DNA from: Streptomyces toxytricini | GTDB taxonomy: Bacteria; Actinomycetota; Actinomycetes; Streptomycetales; Streptomycetaceae | Length of the DNA stretch: 64,000 nt | Assembly (NCBI RefSeq): GCF_014649915.1 | Contig: NZ_BMTY01000008.1 | Location: 214,375-278,374, forward strand | Direction: 5' to 3' | In this document: in pieces, positions 41,514-50,644 of the stretch | Numbering within the stretch: position 1 is the first letter of the stretch | Layout: each line of letters opens with the position of its first letter | Position numbers and translations under genes: made by a program | The notes under the pieces: generated by a model | The model's database searches: none | What the model saw: only the letters and a program-made list of their open reading frames with translations | What the model was told of the DNA's origin: nothing

Positions 41514-44114
41514 TCAGAGCCGGGGGTCGACCGGCTCCGACTCCAGGGCGAGCACCGCGAAGACCGCCTCGTGGACCCGCCACAGCGGCTCCCCCGCCGC
41601 CAGCCGGTCCAGGGCCTCCAGGCCGAGCGCGTACTCGCGCAGCGCCAGCGACCGCTTGTGGCCCAGCGCCCGCCCGCGCAGCCGGTCGAGCTGCTCCGGG
41701 CGCGCGTACTCCGGCCCGTAGACGATCCGCAGGTACTCGCGGCCGCGGACCTTGATGCCGGGCTGCACGAGCCGCCCCTTCCGGTCGCGGGCGTACGCCT
41801 GGAGCGGCTTGACGACCATGCCCTCGCCGCCGGCCTCCGTCAGCTCCCGCCACCAGTCGGTGCCCGCGCGGACGGAGTCCTCGTCGGCCGTGTCGACCAG
41901 GATCCGGCCGGTGCGGCGCAGCAGCCCCCCGCCGGCCGCCTCGTCGGCGGCGGCGAGCCGGTCCAGCCAGAACAGCTGCTCGTCGTGCGGGACGGCGGCC
42001 AGCGACCGGCCGGAGGCCGCGAGCAGCTGGAACGGCGCGAACCGCACCCCGTCGAGGCCTTCCGTCATCCAGCAGTACCGGCGGTAGGCCTCGGTGAAGC
42101 GGTCCGCGTCCTCGGCCCGCTCCCGCTGCCGGGCCAGCAGTGCGCCGGTGTCCACGCCGCGGGCCGCGGCGGCCTCCAGGGCCGCGATCGCCGCTGGGAA
42201 CGCGGCGCGGGAGGCCGCGCCGACGGCCGCGTACTGCTCGCGCAGCAGGCCGCGCGACTTCAGCGACCAGGGCAGCAGCTCGCCGTCGAGCAGCAGCCAG
42301 TCCCCGTCCCCGGCGGAGGCCCGGCCGGGCGCCGCGAGCTCCTCCCAGAGCCCGGCGGCGGTGACCGCGTCCCGGATCCGGCCGAGGAACGCCTCGGTGA
42401 CGGCCGGGTCCTGGAAGAAGGGCCTGCCGGTGCGCGTGTACACCGAGCCGGTGGCGGCGGAGTCGGTGCCGAAGCGCCGGCGGGCCGTCTCGGCGTCACG
42501 GCAGAGCAGGACGGTCGCGCGGGAGCCCATGTGCTTCTCCTCGCACACGACCTGGGCGATGCCGTCGGCCCGGTACTGGGCGAAGGCCTCCGCCGGGTGC
42601 TCCAGGTGGCCCTCCTCCTGCGAGGCGGCCGCCGGGGCCATCGTCGGCGGCAGGTACGGCACCAGCCGCGGGTCGACGGCGAAGCGGCTCATCACCTCCA
42701 GGGCCGCGGCGGCGTTCTCCTCGCGCACCGCGACGTTCCCGAGGTGGCGGGTCTCCACGACGCGCCGGCCGTGCACGTCGGCCAGGTCCAGCGGTCGGCC
42801 CTCGCGGCCGCCCGGCGCCTGCGCCGCGAGCGGCTTGACCGGCTCGTACCAGACCTTCTCGGCGGGGACGTCGACCAGTTCGCGCTCGGGCCAGCGCAGG
42901 GCCGTCAGCTTCCCGCCGAACACGGCTCCGGTGTCGAGGCAGATGGTGTTGTTGGTCCAGGACGCCTGCGGGACGGGCGTGTGGCCGTAGACGACAGCCG
43001 CCCGGCCCCGGTAGTCCTCGGCCCAGGGGTGGCGCACCGGCAGGCCGAACTCGTCGGTCTCGCCGGTGGTCTCCCCGTACAGGGCGTGCGAGCGGACCCG
43101 GCCGGAGGTGCGGCCGTGGTACTTCTCCGGCAGCCCGGCGTGGCAGACGACCAGCCTGCCGCCGTCCAGGACGTAGTGGCTGACCAGGCCCTCGATGAAG
43201 GAGCGGACCTCGGAGACGAACTCCTCCGGTTCACCGGCGAGCTGCTCGACGGTCTCGGCGAGGCCGTGCGTCAGCTGTACCTTCGAGCCCTTGAGGTGGC
43301 GGCCGAGCTTGTTCTCGTGGTTGCCCGGCACGCACAGGGCGCTGCCCGAGGCGACCATGCCCATGACGCGGCGCAGCACGCCGGGGCTGTCCGGGCCGCG
43401 GTCGACGAGGTCGCCGACGAAGACGGCGGTGCGGCCCTCGGGGTGGACGCCGTCGCGGTAGCCGAGCCGGTCCAGCAGGGTTTCGAGCTCGGAGGAGCAG
43501 CCGTGCACGTCGCCGATGACGTCGAAGGGGCCGGTGAGGTGGGTGAGGTCGTTGTAGCGCTTCTCGAGGACCACCTCGGCCGTCTCGGCCTCTTCGGCGG
43601 TGCGCAGGACGTGGACCTTCCGGAAGCCCTCGCGCTCCAGGTGGCGCAGGGAGCGGCGCAGTTCGCGGCGGTGGCGCTGGATGACGTGCCGCGGGAGCCC
43701 GGCCCGGTCGGGGCGGGCCGCGTTGCGCTGCGCGCAGACGTCCTCGGGCATGTCGAGGACGATCGCGACGGGCAGGACGTCGTGCTCGCGGGCGAGCCGG
43801 ACCAGGGAGCGGCGGGCCTCCGGCTGGACGCTGGTGGCGTCGATGACGGTGAGCCGGCCGGCGGCGAGGCGCTTGCCGGCGATGTAGTGGAGGACGTCGA
43901 AGGCGTCCTTGCTCGCGCTCTGGTCGTTCTCGTCGTCGCTGACGAGGCCGCGGCAGAGGTCGGAGGAGATCACCTCGGTGGGCTTGAAGTGCGTGCGGGC
44001 GAAGGTGGACTTGCCCGATCCGGTGGCGCCGACGAGGACGACGAGGGACAGGTCGGGGACGGGGAGCACGCGGGGCGCGGCGGCTCCCGTCGCGGTGGCG
44101 GTGTCGGCGGTCAT
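41514..44114 (-). CDS. pnkp: Bacterial polynucleotide kinase-phosphatase-ligase (Pnkp) of RNA repair
   Basis: An 866-residue three-domain RNA end-healing and sealing enzyme. The 5' kinase has the P-loop G29-ATGSGKST37. The metallophosphoesterase has GDVHG (201-205), GDLVDRG (234-240) and GNHE (264-267). The ligase/adenylyltransferase domain has the nucleotidyl lysine K527 in EKHMGSR. Known bacterial Pnkp works with Hen1 to repair RNAs cut by ribotoxins. The ATG at 44114 overlaps the hen1 stop (ATGA), confirming the cassette; the frame upstream is antisense of hen1. All catalytic motifs are intact. Confidence 0.93.
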   Translation of the reverse strand: MTADTATATGAAAPRVLPVPDLSLVVLVGATGSGKSTFARTHFKPTEVISSDLCRGLVSDDENDQSASKDAFDVLHYIAGKRLAAGRLTVIDATSVQPEARRSLVRLAREHDVLPVAIVLDMPEDVCAQRNAARPDRAGLPRHVIQRHRRELRRSLRHLEREGFRKVHVLRTAEEAETAEVVLEKRYNDLTHLTGPFDVIGDVHGCSSELETLLDRLGYRDGVHPEGRTAVFVGDLVDRGPDSPGVLRRVMGMVASGSALCVPGNHENKLGRHLKGSKVQLTHGLAETVEQLAGEPEEFVSEVRSFIEGLVSHYVLDGGRLVVCHAGLPEKYHGRTSGRVRSHALYGETTGETDEFGLPVRHPWAEDYRGRAAVVYGHTPVPQASWTNNTICLDTGAVFGGKLTALRWPERELVDVPAEKVWYEPVKPLAAQAPGGREGRPLDLADVHGRRVVETRHLGNVAVREENAAAALEVMSRFAVDPRLVPYLPPTMAPAAASQEEGHLEHPAEAFAQYRADGIAQVVCEEKHMGSRATVLLCRDAETARRRFGTDSAATGSVYTRTGRPFFQDPAVTEAFLGRIRDAVTAAGLWEELAAPGRASAGDGDWLLLDGELLPWSLKSRGLLREQYAAVGAASRAAFPAAIAALEAAAARGVDTGALLARQRERAEDADRFTEAYRRYCWMTEGLDGVRFAPFQLLAASGRSLAAVPHDEQLFWLDRLAAADEAAGGGLLRRTGRILVDTADEDSVRAGTDWWRELTEAGGEGMVVKPLQAYARDRKGRLVQPGIKVRGREYLRIVYGPEYARPEQLDRLRGRALGHKRSLALREYALGLEALDRLAAGEPLWRVHEAVFAVLALESEPVDPRL

Positions 44115-45634
44115 GCGGCCTCTCCCTCCTTCGGGGCGTCGGTGCGGGTGGCGGCGGTGGCGGGGCGGGTGGCGGTGGCGGGGTCGGGGTCGGGGTCGGC
44201 CAGGGTGAAGACGGCCATCTGGGTGGGCGGGCCGACCTCGGGGTCGTCGTCGCCGACGGGCGCGTAGGCGACGGTGTACCCGTGCCGGCCGGCGACGGCC
44301 CCGGCCCAGTCGCGGAACTCGGCCCGGGTCCACTCGAAGCGGTGGTCGGGGTGGCGGACCTGCCCGGCGGGCAGGGTCTCCCAGCGGACGTTGTACTCGG
44401 CGTTCGGGGTGGTGACGAGGACGGTGCGCGGGCGCGCCGAGCCGAACACCGCGTACTCCAGGGCGGGCAGCCGCGGCGGGTCGACGTGCTCGACGACCTC
44501 GCTGAGGACGGCCGCGTCGTAGCCGGCGAGCCGCTTGTCCGTGTACGTGAGGGAGCCCTGGATGAGGCGGACCCGGCCGGCCTGCAGCTCGCCCATGCGC
44601 TCCAGGCGCAGCCGCTTCGCGGCCACGGCGAGGGCCCGTACGGACACGTCGACGCCGACGACCTCCGTGAAGGAGGTGTCCTTCAGGAGCTGCTGCACCA
44701 GGGCCCCCTGTCCGCAGCCGAGGTCGAGGACGCGGGCGGCGCCGGCGGCGCGCAGCGCCGCGGTGACGGCCTCGCGGCGCAGCACGGCGAGCGGCAGCGG
44801 ACGGTCGGCGGTGTCGGTGTCCTCGTCGACGGCGTTGTCGAGGTCCTCGGCCGGACTGCCGTCCGCCTCGGCGAGGCGGGCCAGCTCCAGGCGCTCCAGG
44901 GCGTCCCTGGTCAGCCGCTTGTGGCGGGCCAGGTAGCGGGAGGCGATCAGGCCGTGCTCCGGGTGCCCGGCGAGCCAGCCGTCGCCCGCGCGCAGCAGCT
45001 TGTCGACCTCGTCCGGGGCGACCCAGTAGTGCTTGGCGTCGTCGAGGACGGGCAGCAGCACGTACAGCTGCCGCAGCGCGTCGGTGAGCCGCAGCCGCCC
45101 CTCCAGGACGAGCCGCACGTAGCGGGAGTCCCCCCACTCCGGGAACCGCTCGTCGAGCGGGAGCGGCTCGGGCCGTACGAGGTCCCAGCCGAGGGGGCCG
45201 AACAGCCGGTGCACGAGCTCCGGCCCGCCGCGCGCGGGCAGGACGGGGATCTCGATCCGCAAGCCGCGCGGCTCGTCGACGAGGTCGGGGCGGGCGGCGC
45301 ACCTGCCGTTCAGGGCGCTGCCGAAGACGCTGCGCAGCGCGACGGCGAGCAGTGAGGACGCGGCGTAGGGGCGGTCGTTGACGTACTGGGCGAGGGCGGT
45401 GTCGGGCGCTCCGCCCCGGCCCTTGCCCTGGCCGCGGCGGACGAGCGCGACGGGGTCCACCTCCAGCAGCAGGGCCGCCGTGCAGCGCTCCTCCCCGGCC
45501 TCGGGGTAGAAGACGTGGGCGGTGCCGTGGGAGGTGGTGAACGCCTGCGCCTTGCCGGGATGCTTGTGCAGCAGGAATCCCAGGTCGGTGGCGGGGCGCT
45601 CGGGGGTACCGGTGGTGGAGATCGTCAGGAACAC
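44111..45634 (-). CDS. hen1: Hen1, 3'-terminal RNA ribose 2'-O-methyltransferase
   Basis: A 507-residue protein. The N-terminal ~250 residues are the Hen1-N domain that activates the Pnkp ligase; the C-terminal methyltransferase has the SAM motif DLGCGQG (304-310) and the metal-binding E379-x-x-E382-H383 with a later His in RHPDHRFEW (428/431). It methylates the repaired junction to prevent re-cleavage. The start is a GTG at 45634 without a strong ribosome site. It is 38 bp downstream of the homocysteine methyltransferase gene on the same strand, so readthrough from that gene is possible. Confidence 0.92.
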   Translation of the reverse strand: MFLTISTTGTPERPATDLGFLLHKHPGKAQAFTTSHGTAHVFYPEAGEERCTAALLLEVDPVALVRRGQGKGRGGAPDTALAQYVNDRPYAASSLLAVALRSVFGSALNGRCAARPDLVDEPRGLRIEIPVLPARGGPELVHRLFGPLGWDLVRPEPLPLDERFPEWGDSRYVRLVLEGRLRLTDALRQLYVLLPVLDDAKHYWVAPDEVDKLLRAGDGWLAGHPEHGLIASRYLARHKRLTRDALERLELARLAEADGSPAEDLDNAVDEDTDTADRPLPLAVLRREAVTAALRAAGAARVLDLGCGQGALVQQLLKDTSFTEVVGVDVSVRALAVAAKRLRLERMGELQAGRVRLIQGSLTYTDKRLAGYDAAVLSEVVEHVDPPRLPALEYAVFGSARPRTVLVTTPNAEYNVRWETLPAGQVRHPDHRFEWTRAEFRDWAGAVAGRHGYTVAYAPVGDDDPEVGPPTQMAVFTLADPDPDPATATRPATAATRTDAPKEGEAA

Positions 45635-45672
45635 GCTTCCGATTCTTGCCGCCGGGCCCGCCGGGCCGCCGC

Positions 45673-46620
45673 TCATTTTCCGGGGGCGGCCGTTCCGCGG
45701 GGGCGGTCCGGCGGGGCGGCCCGGACGTCGGACGCGAGGGCGGCGATGCGGCTGGGGCCGATCCGGCAGCAGCCGCCGACGAGGCGGGCGCCGGCGCGCA
45801 GCCAGGCCCCGGTCGGCCAAGGGGCGGAGGCGGCCGGATACGCCCAGGTCGCGGCGGCCGCGTCCCAGACGGAGCCGTCGTTCGGGTAGGCGAGCAGCGG
45901 TTTGCCGGTGGCGGAGGCGGCCTCCTCCAGGGCGGGCAGTACTTCCCGGGGGTCGCAGCAGTTCACGCCGACCGCGACGACCTGCGGGGACTCCTCGGCC
46001 AGCGCGAACGCCTCGGCCAGCCGCCCGCCGGCCCGGGTGCGGCCGCCGGCGACGGTGTACGACAGCCAGGCCCGGGCCCCGGTGTCGGCGAGGACCCCGA
46101 GCACGGCTTCGGCCTCGTCGGCGTCGGGGACGGTCTCGACGGCCAGCACGTCGGGCCCGGCGTCGAGGAGCGCCTCGATGCGGGGCCGGTGGAACGCCGC
46201 GAGCTCCCGCCTGCTCAGCCCGTACCGGCCGCGGTATTCGGAGCCGTCGGCGAGGACGGCGCCGTAGGGGCCGACGGAGGCGGCGACCCACACGCCGTGC
46301 CCGGCGGTGTCGGCGGCGCGGGCGGCGAGCCGGACGCTGCGGTGCAGCAGCCCGGTGGTCTCGGCGCGGCCGCGGCCGCGGGCGGCGAAGGCCTCGTAAC
46401 CCACCTGGTAGCTCGCGGTGATCAGCACCTCGGCGCCGGCCTGCGCGTACGCGGTGTGCGCGGCCTGCACCTGGTCGGGCCGCTCGGCGAGAACCCGGCC
46501 GGTCCACAGGCCGCCGGACAGGTCGCAGCCCTGCTCGGCGAGCTGGTTGCCGAGCCCGCCGTCGAGTACGAGCGCCCGCGCGGCGAGCGCGTCGGCGAAC
46601 GGCACGGTCGCCCGGGTCAT
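45673..46620 (-). CDS. mmuM: Homocysteine S-methyltransferase
   Basis: A 315-residue enzyme of the MmuM/Hmt family transferring a methyl group from S-methylmethionine or SAM to homocysteine. The zinc ligands are visible in VNCCDP and GGCCRIGP, and LDGGLGNQLAEQG marks the N-terminus. The ATG at 46620 gives the usual family length; the longer open frame is not supported. The C-terminal ~15 residues are a Pro/Arg-rich extension. No S-methylmethionine permease gene is nearby. It may be cotranscribed with hen1-pnkp. Confidence 0.88.
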   Translation of the reverse strand: MTRATVPFADALAARALVLDGGLGNQLAEQGCDLSGGLWTGRVLAERPDQVQAAHTAYAQAGAEVLITASYQVGYEAFAARGRGRAETTGLLHRSVRLAARAADTAGHGVWVAASVGPYGAVLADGSEYRGRYGLSRRELAAFHRPRIEALLDAGPDVLAVETVPDADEAEAVLGVLADTGARAWLSYTVAGGRTRAGGRLAEAFALAEESPQVVAVGVNCCDPREVLPALEEAASATGKPLLAYPNDGSVWDAAAATWAYPAASAPWPTGAWLRAGARLVGGCCRIGPSRIAALASDVRAAPPDRPRGTAAPGK

Positions 46621-46849
46621 GCCTCCCAGCCCCTCAGCGGATCCACACCTCCCATCCTGCACCTCCCCGCCCCCGCAGGGTGAATCTCCGTCAACCGGGA
46701 GCCGCCCCGGCCCGCGGCCAGTGACCGGCCGCCGACGGGGATCGTTTCCCCGGTCGGAGCCGGACCGCCCGGCCCGCGCGCCGACGGCCCTCCCGCCGGC
46801 GCGACCGCCGCCCCCTTCCCCCGAGGAAGGGCCGGCCGAGGAGGCCGCC

Positions 46850-47026
46850 GTGTCCCACGAGTCCGCACCCGAACAGCCCGGCCGGGACGACATGCCCCGC
46901 GACCCGGCCCCGGCCGATCCCCCGAAGGGCGTCCTCCAGCAGATGGAGGACCTGATGGCGGCCCTGAACGCAGACCTCTCCCGACTGGACGCCGAACTCC
47001 AGTCCCCCACGGACCGCAACCCGTAG
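46850..47026 (+). CDS. Small hypothetical protein
   Basis: A 58-residue acidic protein from a GTG five bases after GAGGAGG. The first half is Pro/Asp-rich and disordered; the second half (VLQQMEDLMAALNADLSRLD) is a likely amphipathic helix with hydrophobic spacing suited to a coiled coil. It stands alone between two oppositely oriented genes. The good ribosome site and helix argue it is real, but I know no family. Confidence 0.55.
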   Translation: MSHESAPEQPGRDDMPRDPAPADPPKGVLQQMEDLMAALNADLSRLDAELQSPTDRNP

Positions 47027-47062
47027 CCCCCCACCGGCACGGGACGGACCCCGGGAAGCGGC

Positions 47063-47542
47063 TCAGGGGCCTTCCGTGCCGCCGTCGCCTGCCGGACGCA
47101 GCCCGCTCACGCCCTGCCGCGGGACTCGGCCCTGGGGGGCCGCCGTCATGGTGACCAGGGCGGAGGAGACGTGTGCCAAGGCGGGGTGCGCGGCGAGGAA
47201 GAGCGTTTCGACTCCCGCCAGTTCGTGGTTCATGCGGGCCATCGGCACCTCGTAGGCCAGGTCGGTGGCGCTGCGGACCCCGCGGACGACGACGTCGATT
47301 CCGAGGCGGCGGCAGTAGTCGACCAACAGGCCGCCGGTGTGGGAGTCGACCGTGACGTTGCCCAACCCGGCGGCCCCCGTCCGCAACCGCTCCAGCCGTT
47401 CCGGGATGGGGAAGCGGCCGTTCTCGGCCGGGTTGGCCATCACGCACACGACGACGGAGTCGAACAGCCCGGCAGCCCGCCGGAGTACGTCCAGGTGTCC
47501 TGGGGTGACCGGGTCGAAGGACCCCGGGAAGAGGGCTCGCAT
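47063..47542 (-). CDS. CoaD-like phosphopantetheine adenylyltransferase paralog
   Basis: A 159-residue nucleotidyltransferase of the CoaD family, which adenylates 4'-phosphopantetheine in CoA synthesis. The motifs FPGSFDPVTPGHLDVL, VVRGVRSATDLAYEVPMARMNHEL and HVSSALV correspond to the active-site T/HxGH, RG.RS.TD..YE and ISST regions. The C-terminal ~25 residues diverge into Gly/Arg/Pro-rich sequence lacking the usual final helix pattern. The isolated position suggests a second, accessory copy rather than the housekeeping gene. Confidence 0.82.
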   Translation of the reverse strand: MRALFPGSFDPVTPGHLDVLRRAAGLFDSVVVCVMANPAENGRFPIPERLERLRTGAAGLGNVTVDSHTGGLLVDYCRRLGIDVVVRGVRSATDLAYEVPMARMNHELAGVETLFLAAHPALAHVSSALVTMTAAPQGRVPRQGVSGLRPAGDGGTEGP

Positions 47543-47687
47543 GCTCGGGGAGGGTAGCAGCGGCCGCCCCGCGCGATGGCGCGCCGGAGCAGCCCACCCC
47601 CCCTGCGGTCCCGGCTGTCGGCTCTGCCGCCCGCCCCGCGCCCGGACCCGGCCCGGCTGCGGGGCCGGACGGGGTGCCGGGTGCGCT

Positions 47688-48161
47688 TCAGGCCGCGCCG
47701 TGGTGGTGGGCCGTCAGGCGGCGGAGGAGTGCTCTGACCCGGTCGCTCGACTCGTCGGCCGCGTCGATCGACTCCATGCACTGCCAGTACAGCCCCTCGT
47801 CGTCCGTGCCGCAGGCCACCCCGACCAGGGCCATGCCGACCTCGCCGAGGAGGTCCTGGAGGCCGAGGAGGGAGCCCCGGACGTCGCTCACCACCGTCAG
47901 CTGGGCCGCGCGCGGCGGCTGGTCCGGTGCCGTGCGCTCACCGCGCAGGGCCGCTCTGTGGAACACCCCGCAGCCTCTGCCCCCCGCCTCGCCCAGGCCC
48001 CGCGCCTCCGATCTCAGTTCCCGCGGCCCGCTGACCGCGAGCCAGTGGCCCATGCCCTGGGCCAGGGCCTGGGCCTGCCAGGCCTCCCACACGATGTCCA
48101 TCGCCGCCCCGCTGTGCGCCAGCGCGCGGCGGCCGGCCGCGATGAGCCGTACCGCATCCAT
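47688..48161 (-). CDS. Streptomyces hypothetical protein (possibly DUF6099)
   Basis: A 157-residue soluble, Ala-rich, mostly helical protein with no signal peptide. It begins MDAVRLIAAGRRALAHS and contains VWEAWQAQALAQGMG and a conserved-looking LYWQCMESIDAADESSDRV near the C-terminus. I recall similar Streptomyces proteins grouped as DUF6099, but cannot verify that here. Function is unknown. Confidence 0.65.
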   Translation of the reverse strand: MDAVRLIAAGRRALAHSGAAMDIVWEAWQAQALAQGMGHWLAVSGPRELRSEARGLGEAGGRGCGVFHRAALRGERTAPDQPPRAAQLTVVSDVRGSLLGLQDLLGEVGMALVGVACGTDDEGLYWQCMESIDAADESSDRVRALLRRLTAHHHGAA

Positions 48162-48284
48162 ATGCCGTCCCCCGTCCGCACGACATCCGCCGTTCTCACC
48201 ACTACCCAGAGTGAGGGCAATGCGTCAGTAAAGCCAGGGGTATTCGGAAATCTCTGGACAGAGACAGGGTTGTGGACGACGCCC

Positions 48285-48680
48285 TCACTCCGAAGAGTGA
48301 CGATGCGGGGTCGCAGGACCCGTCACCGGGAAGCGGAGCTCGTTCCTCTCGATCTTCGCGGCGAGCGCGTCCAGCACGTCCACCCCGAGGACCTCGCAGA
48401 ACTGCAGCAGGTAGGCGAGCACGTCGGCGACCTCGTCGGCAACGCGGTGCGCGGTGTCCGGCTCTTCCATGACCCGCGCCGACTGCTCGGGCGTCAGCCA
48501 CTGGAAGATCTCGACCAGTTCGGACGCCTCCACGCTCAGCGCGACGGCCAGGTTCTTCGGGGTGTGGTACGGCTCCCAGCCGCGGGCCGCCGCGAACTGC
48601 GCGAGGCGCTGCTGGAGTCGGTACAGGCGCTCGTCACCGGTCGTGCGCGGTCCGCTGTTCGTCTCGGGCGTGTCGGTCAT
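48285..48680 (-). CDS. MazG-like nucleotide pyrophosphohydrolase
   Basis: A 131-residue all-alpha NTP pyrophosphatase of the MazG/dCTPase group. The metal-binding pattern is present as E-A-S-E in VEASELVEIFQW and E-V-A-D in DEVADVLAYLLQF, with a downstream K in ALAAKIERNE. It would hydrolyse non-canonical or excess nucleotides to monophosphates. Its start lies inside the end of the upstream ATPase gene (47-nt overlap), so the two are probably cotranslated. Confidence 0.85.
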   Translation of the reverse strand: MTDTPETNSGPRTTGDERLYRLQQRLAQFAAARGWEPYHTPKNLAVALSVEASELVEIFQWLTPEQSARVMEEPDTAHRVADEVADVLAYLLQFCEVLGVDVLDALAAKIERNELRFPVTGPATPHRHSSE

Positions 48681-50034
48681 GCCCCAGGTCTACCACCGCC
48701 GCCCCGGGGGCCTTGCGGGCGGCCGCCGCGGTGTCCTCCCCGACGGCCGCCAGGAGGCGGACGTGGCCGCGGCCGGCGGCGAGGAGGGCGAGGCGCAGCA
48801 GTTCGGCGTTCTGCCGCCGGTCCAGTCCGCGGTCGAAGCCGTCGGCGAGGACGGTGAGGGCCTGCCGGGCGGAGAGCAGTTCGGCGGCGGGGTCCATGGC
48901 GAGCACGCCGGGGCCGGTGAGCAGGACCAGGGCCAGGGCGAGGAAGCGGAGTTCGCCGGCGCCGAGCCGGCCGAGTTCGGTGGCGGGCCGCCCGGGCCCG
49001 CGGTCGAGGACGGCGGTGACGGGGCCGGGCTCGTCACGGGAGGTGAGGACGTCGAGGCCGTGGATGCGGCCCGCGCAGGCGGCCTGTGCGGCGCGGGCGA
49101 GCAGGGAGTGGCGGGTGGTGCACTCGTGGCGGGTGCGGCGCAGTACGTCGGCGAGGTTGGCGCAGTCGCGGAGCAGCCGGCCCTCGCCGTGCGGGGCGGG
49201 TCGGCGCATCCGGTGGGGCTCGGGGTCGCAGGCGAACGCGGAGCGGAGGGCGACGACGACCTGTTCGGCGGCGGCGAGGACCCGCCGCTGCCCGGGGGTG
49301 GCGCCGGCGACGCGCAGCGGGATGAGGGCGGTGCCGAGCCGGTCGTCGGGGAAGGGGGCGCGGGTGACGGCGGCGGTGCCGCCGGTCAGCCAGGCGGCCT
49401 GGACGCTGCGGCGGCCGGGGTCGCGCAGGGCGGTGCCGAGCAGGATCTCGCCGTCCGCGGTGAGGCGTTCGCCGACGATCCGCAAGGAGGGTTCGGCCTG
49501 CACGGCCAGGTCGAGGCGGACCGGGCCCGCGGGGCCGTCGACGGTGCAGCCGATCCGGAAGCCGCGGCGCCCCAGGGCGTCGGCGGGGGCCCGGTCGGGG
49601 ACGAGGGCGGAGGGGTCGGGGAAGGCCTCGTCGAGGCCGGCGCCCGCGGCGAGGGCGGCGAGGGACTCATGGGCGGCGAGGACGTGGGACTTGCCGCTGC
49701 CGCTCGGCCCGGTGAGGAGGGTGACGGGGGCCAGGGGCAGGGCGAGGCCCCGGTGCGGTCCGAAGGCGGAGAGCCGCAGCTCGCCGACGACGGGCCGCAC
49801 CGGACCGGCTCCCCCGGCGGCTCCGGTCGCGGCGGAGTCCCCGCTGCCCGGCGCCCCGTACCCGTACGGCGGGGCGGCCACGGCAGCGGCCGCGCCGGGC
49901 GCCGCCTGATGCCGCGCGGCCGCAGCGGCCGCGGCCGCCGGCCGCGGACCGGCGCGTCGGGTCAGACGGGACTGCTCGGGTACGGCGGGGCCGGGACGGG
50001 GCCGGGGCTCCGCCGTGTCCGGGGTGGCGTCCAT
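48634..50034 (-). CDS. AAA-type ATPase (SMC/RecF-like)
   Basis: A 466-residue ATPase. The first ~80 residues are an Ala/Pro/Gly-rich disordered tail. The P-loop GPSGSGKS is at 109-116, and a late GRLGAGELRFLALALVLL segment resembles the ABC/SMC signature followed by a degenerate Walker B (GVLAMDPAAELL, lacking the usual DE). This layout fits a RecF/OLD-like DNA-associated ATPase or a regulatory ATPase of unknown job. It overlaps a MazG-family gene by 47 nt. Function is uncertain. Confidence 0.72.
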   Translation of the reverse strand: MDATPDTAEPRPRPGPAVPEQSRLTRRAGPRPAAAAAAAARHQAAPGAAAAVAAPPYGYGAPGSGDSAATGAAGGAGPVRPVVGELRLSAFGPHRGLALPLAPVTLLTGPSGSGKSHVLAAHESLAALAAGAGLDEAFPDPSALVPDRAPADALGRRGFRIGCTVDGPAGPVRLDLAVQAEPSLRIVGERLTADGEILLGTALRDPGRRSVQAAWLTGGTAAVTRAPFPDDRLGTALIPLRVAGATPGQRRVLAAAEQVVVALRSAFACDPEPHRMRRPAPHGEGRLLRDCANLADVLRRTRHECTTRHSLLARAAQAACAGRIHGLDVLTSRDEPGPVTAVLDRGPGRPATELGRLGAGELRFLALALVLLTGPGVLAMDPAAELLSARQALTVLADGFDRGLDRRQNAELLRLALLAAGRGHVRLLAAVGEDTAAAARKAPGAAVVDLGHDRHARDEQRTAHDR

Positions 50035-50100
50035 GCGCCGGACGGTAGGCCCGCCGGGAACTCTCCCGGCACGCCGAACCGTTACCTCGGGGCGACCTTC

Positions 50101-50496
50101 CTACGATCGGGGGACGGCCGCGGCCGCGATCCCCTCGACCTCGGTGCCGACGGGCGCCAGCAGGAAGACGTTCCGGTCGACGCGGTGCATGCCGCTGCCG
50201 AGTCCGAAGACGACCCCGCTGCTGAAGTCCAGGATGCGCTTGGCCACTTCGGTGTCGGCGCCCGTCAGGTCGAGGAGGACGGGCACCTGCGCGATCAGGT
50301 ACTCGGCCACCTCCCGCGCGTCGGCGAAGACCTGCACCCGGATCACGACGAAGCGCCGCTGTTCGGCGGCCGCGGCCCCGGAGGACGCGGGGATCGTGCG
50401 GTGGTCCACCCGTGAGGGCCACTCGTTGCGACTGCGCAGGGGAACCACCTGCGCGAGACCCTCCCACTGTTCGTCCGTGACGTCGTACCTGCTCAC
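50101..50496 (-). CDS. SepF-family protein (paralog)
   Basis: A 131-residue protein with the SepF domain in its C-terminal two thirds: VIRVQVFADAREVAEYLI, VLLDLTGADTEVAKRILDFSSGVVFGL and VFLLAP. SepF binds FtsZ and membranes during division; Streptomyces carries extra SepF-like proteins away from the ftsZ locus. The N-terminus has no clear membrane-targeting amphipathic helix, so this copy may be soluble. The next gene downstream on this strand is the AAA ATPase, 66 bp away. Confidence 0.82.
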   Translation of the reverse strand: MSRYDVTDEQWEGLAQVVPLRSRNEWPSRVDHRTIPASSGAAAAEQRRFVVIRVQVFADAREVAEYLIAQVPVLLDLTGADTEVAKRILDFSSGVVFGLGSGMHRVDRNVFLLAPVGTEVEGIAAAAVPRS

Positions 50497-50644
50497 CGGG
50501 CCGCCTCGGCCGCGCGCTTCATGTGCATCCCCCCATCCTCCCTTGTTTCACCCGTTCAGCCCAACAACGACACGGCTGGCACGGGGGGCGCACGGAAACG
50601 CGGGCGTCTCGGCGGGGCGGGGTGTCCGCCCGACCGCCCATGGG

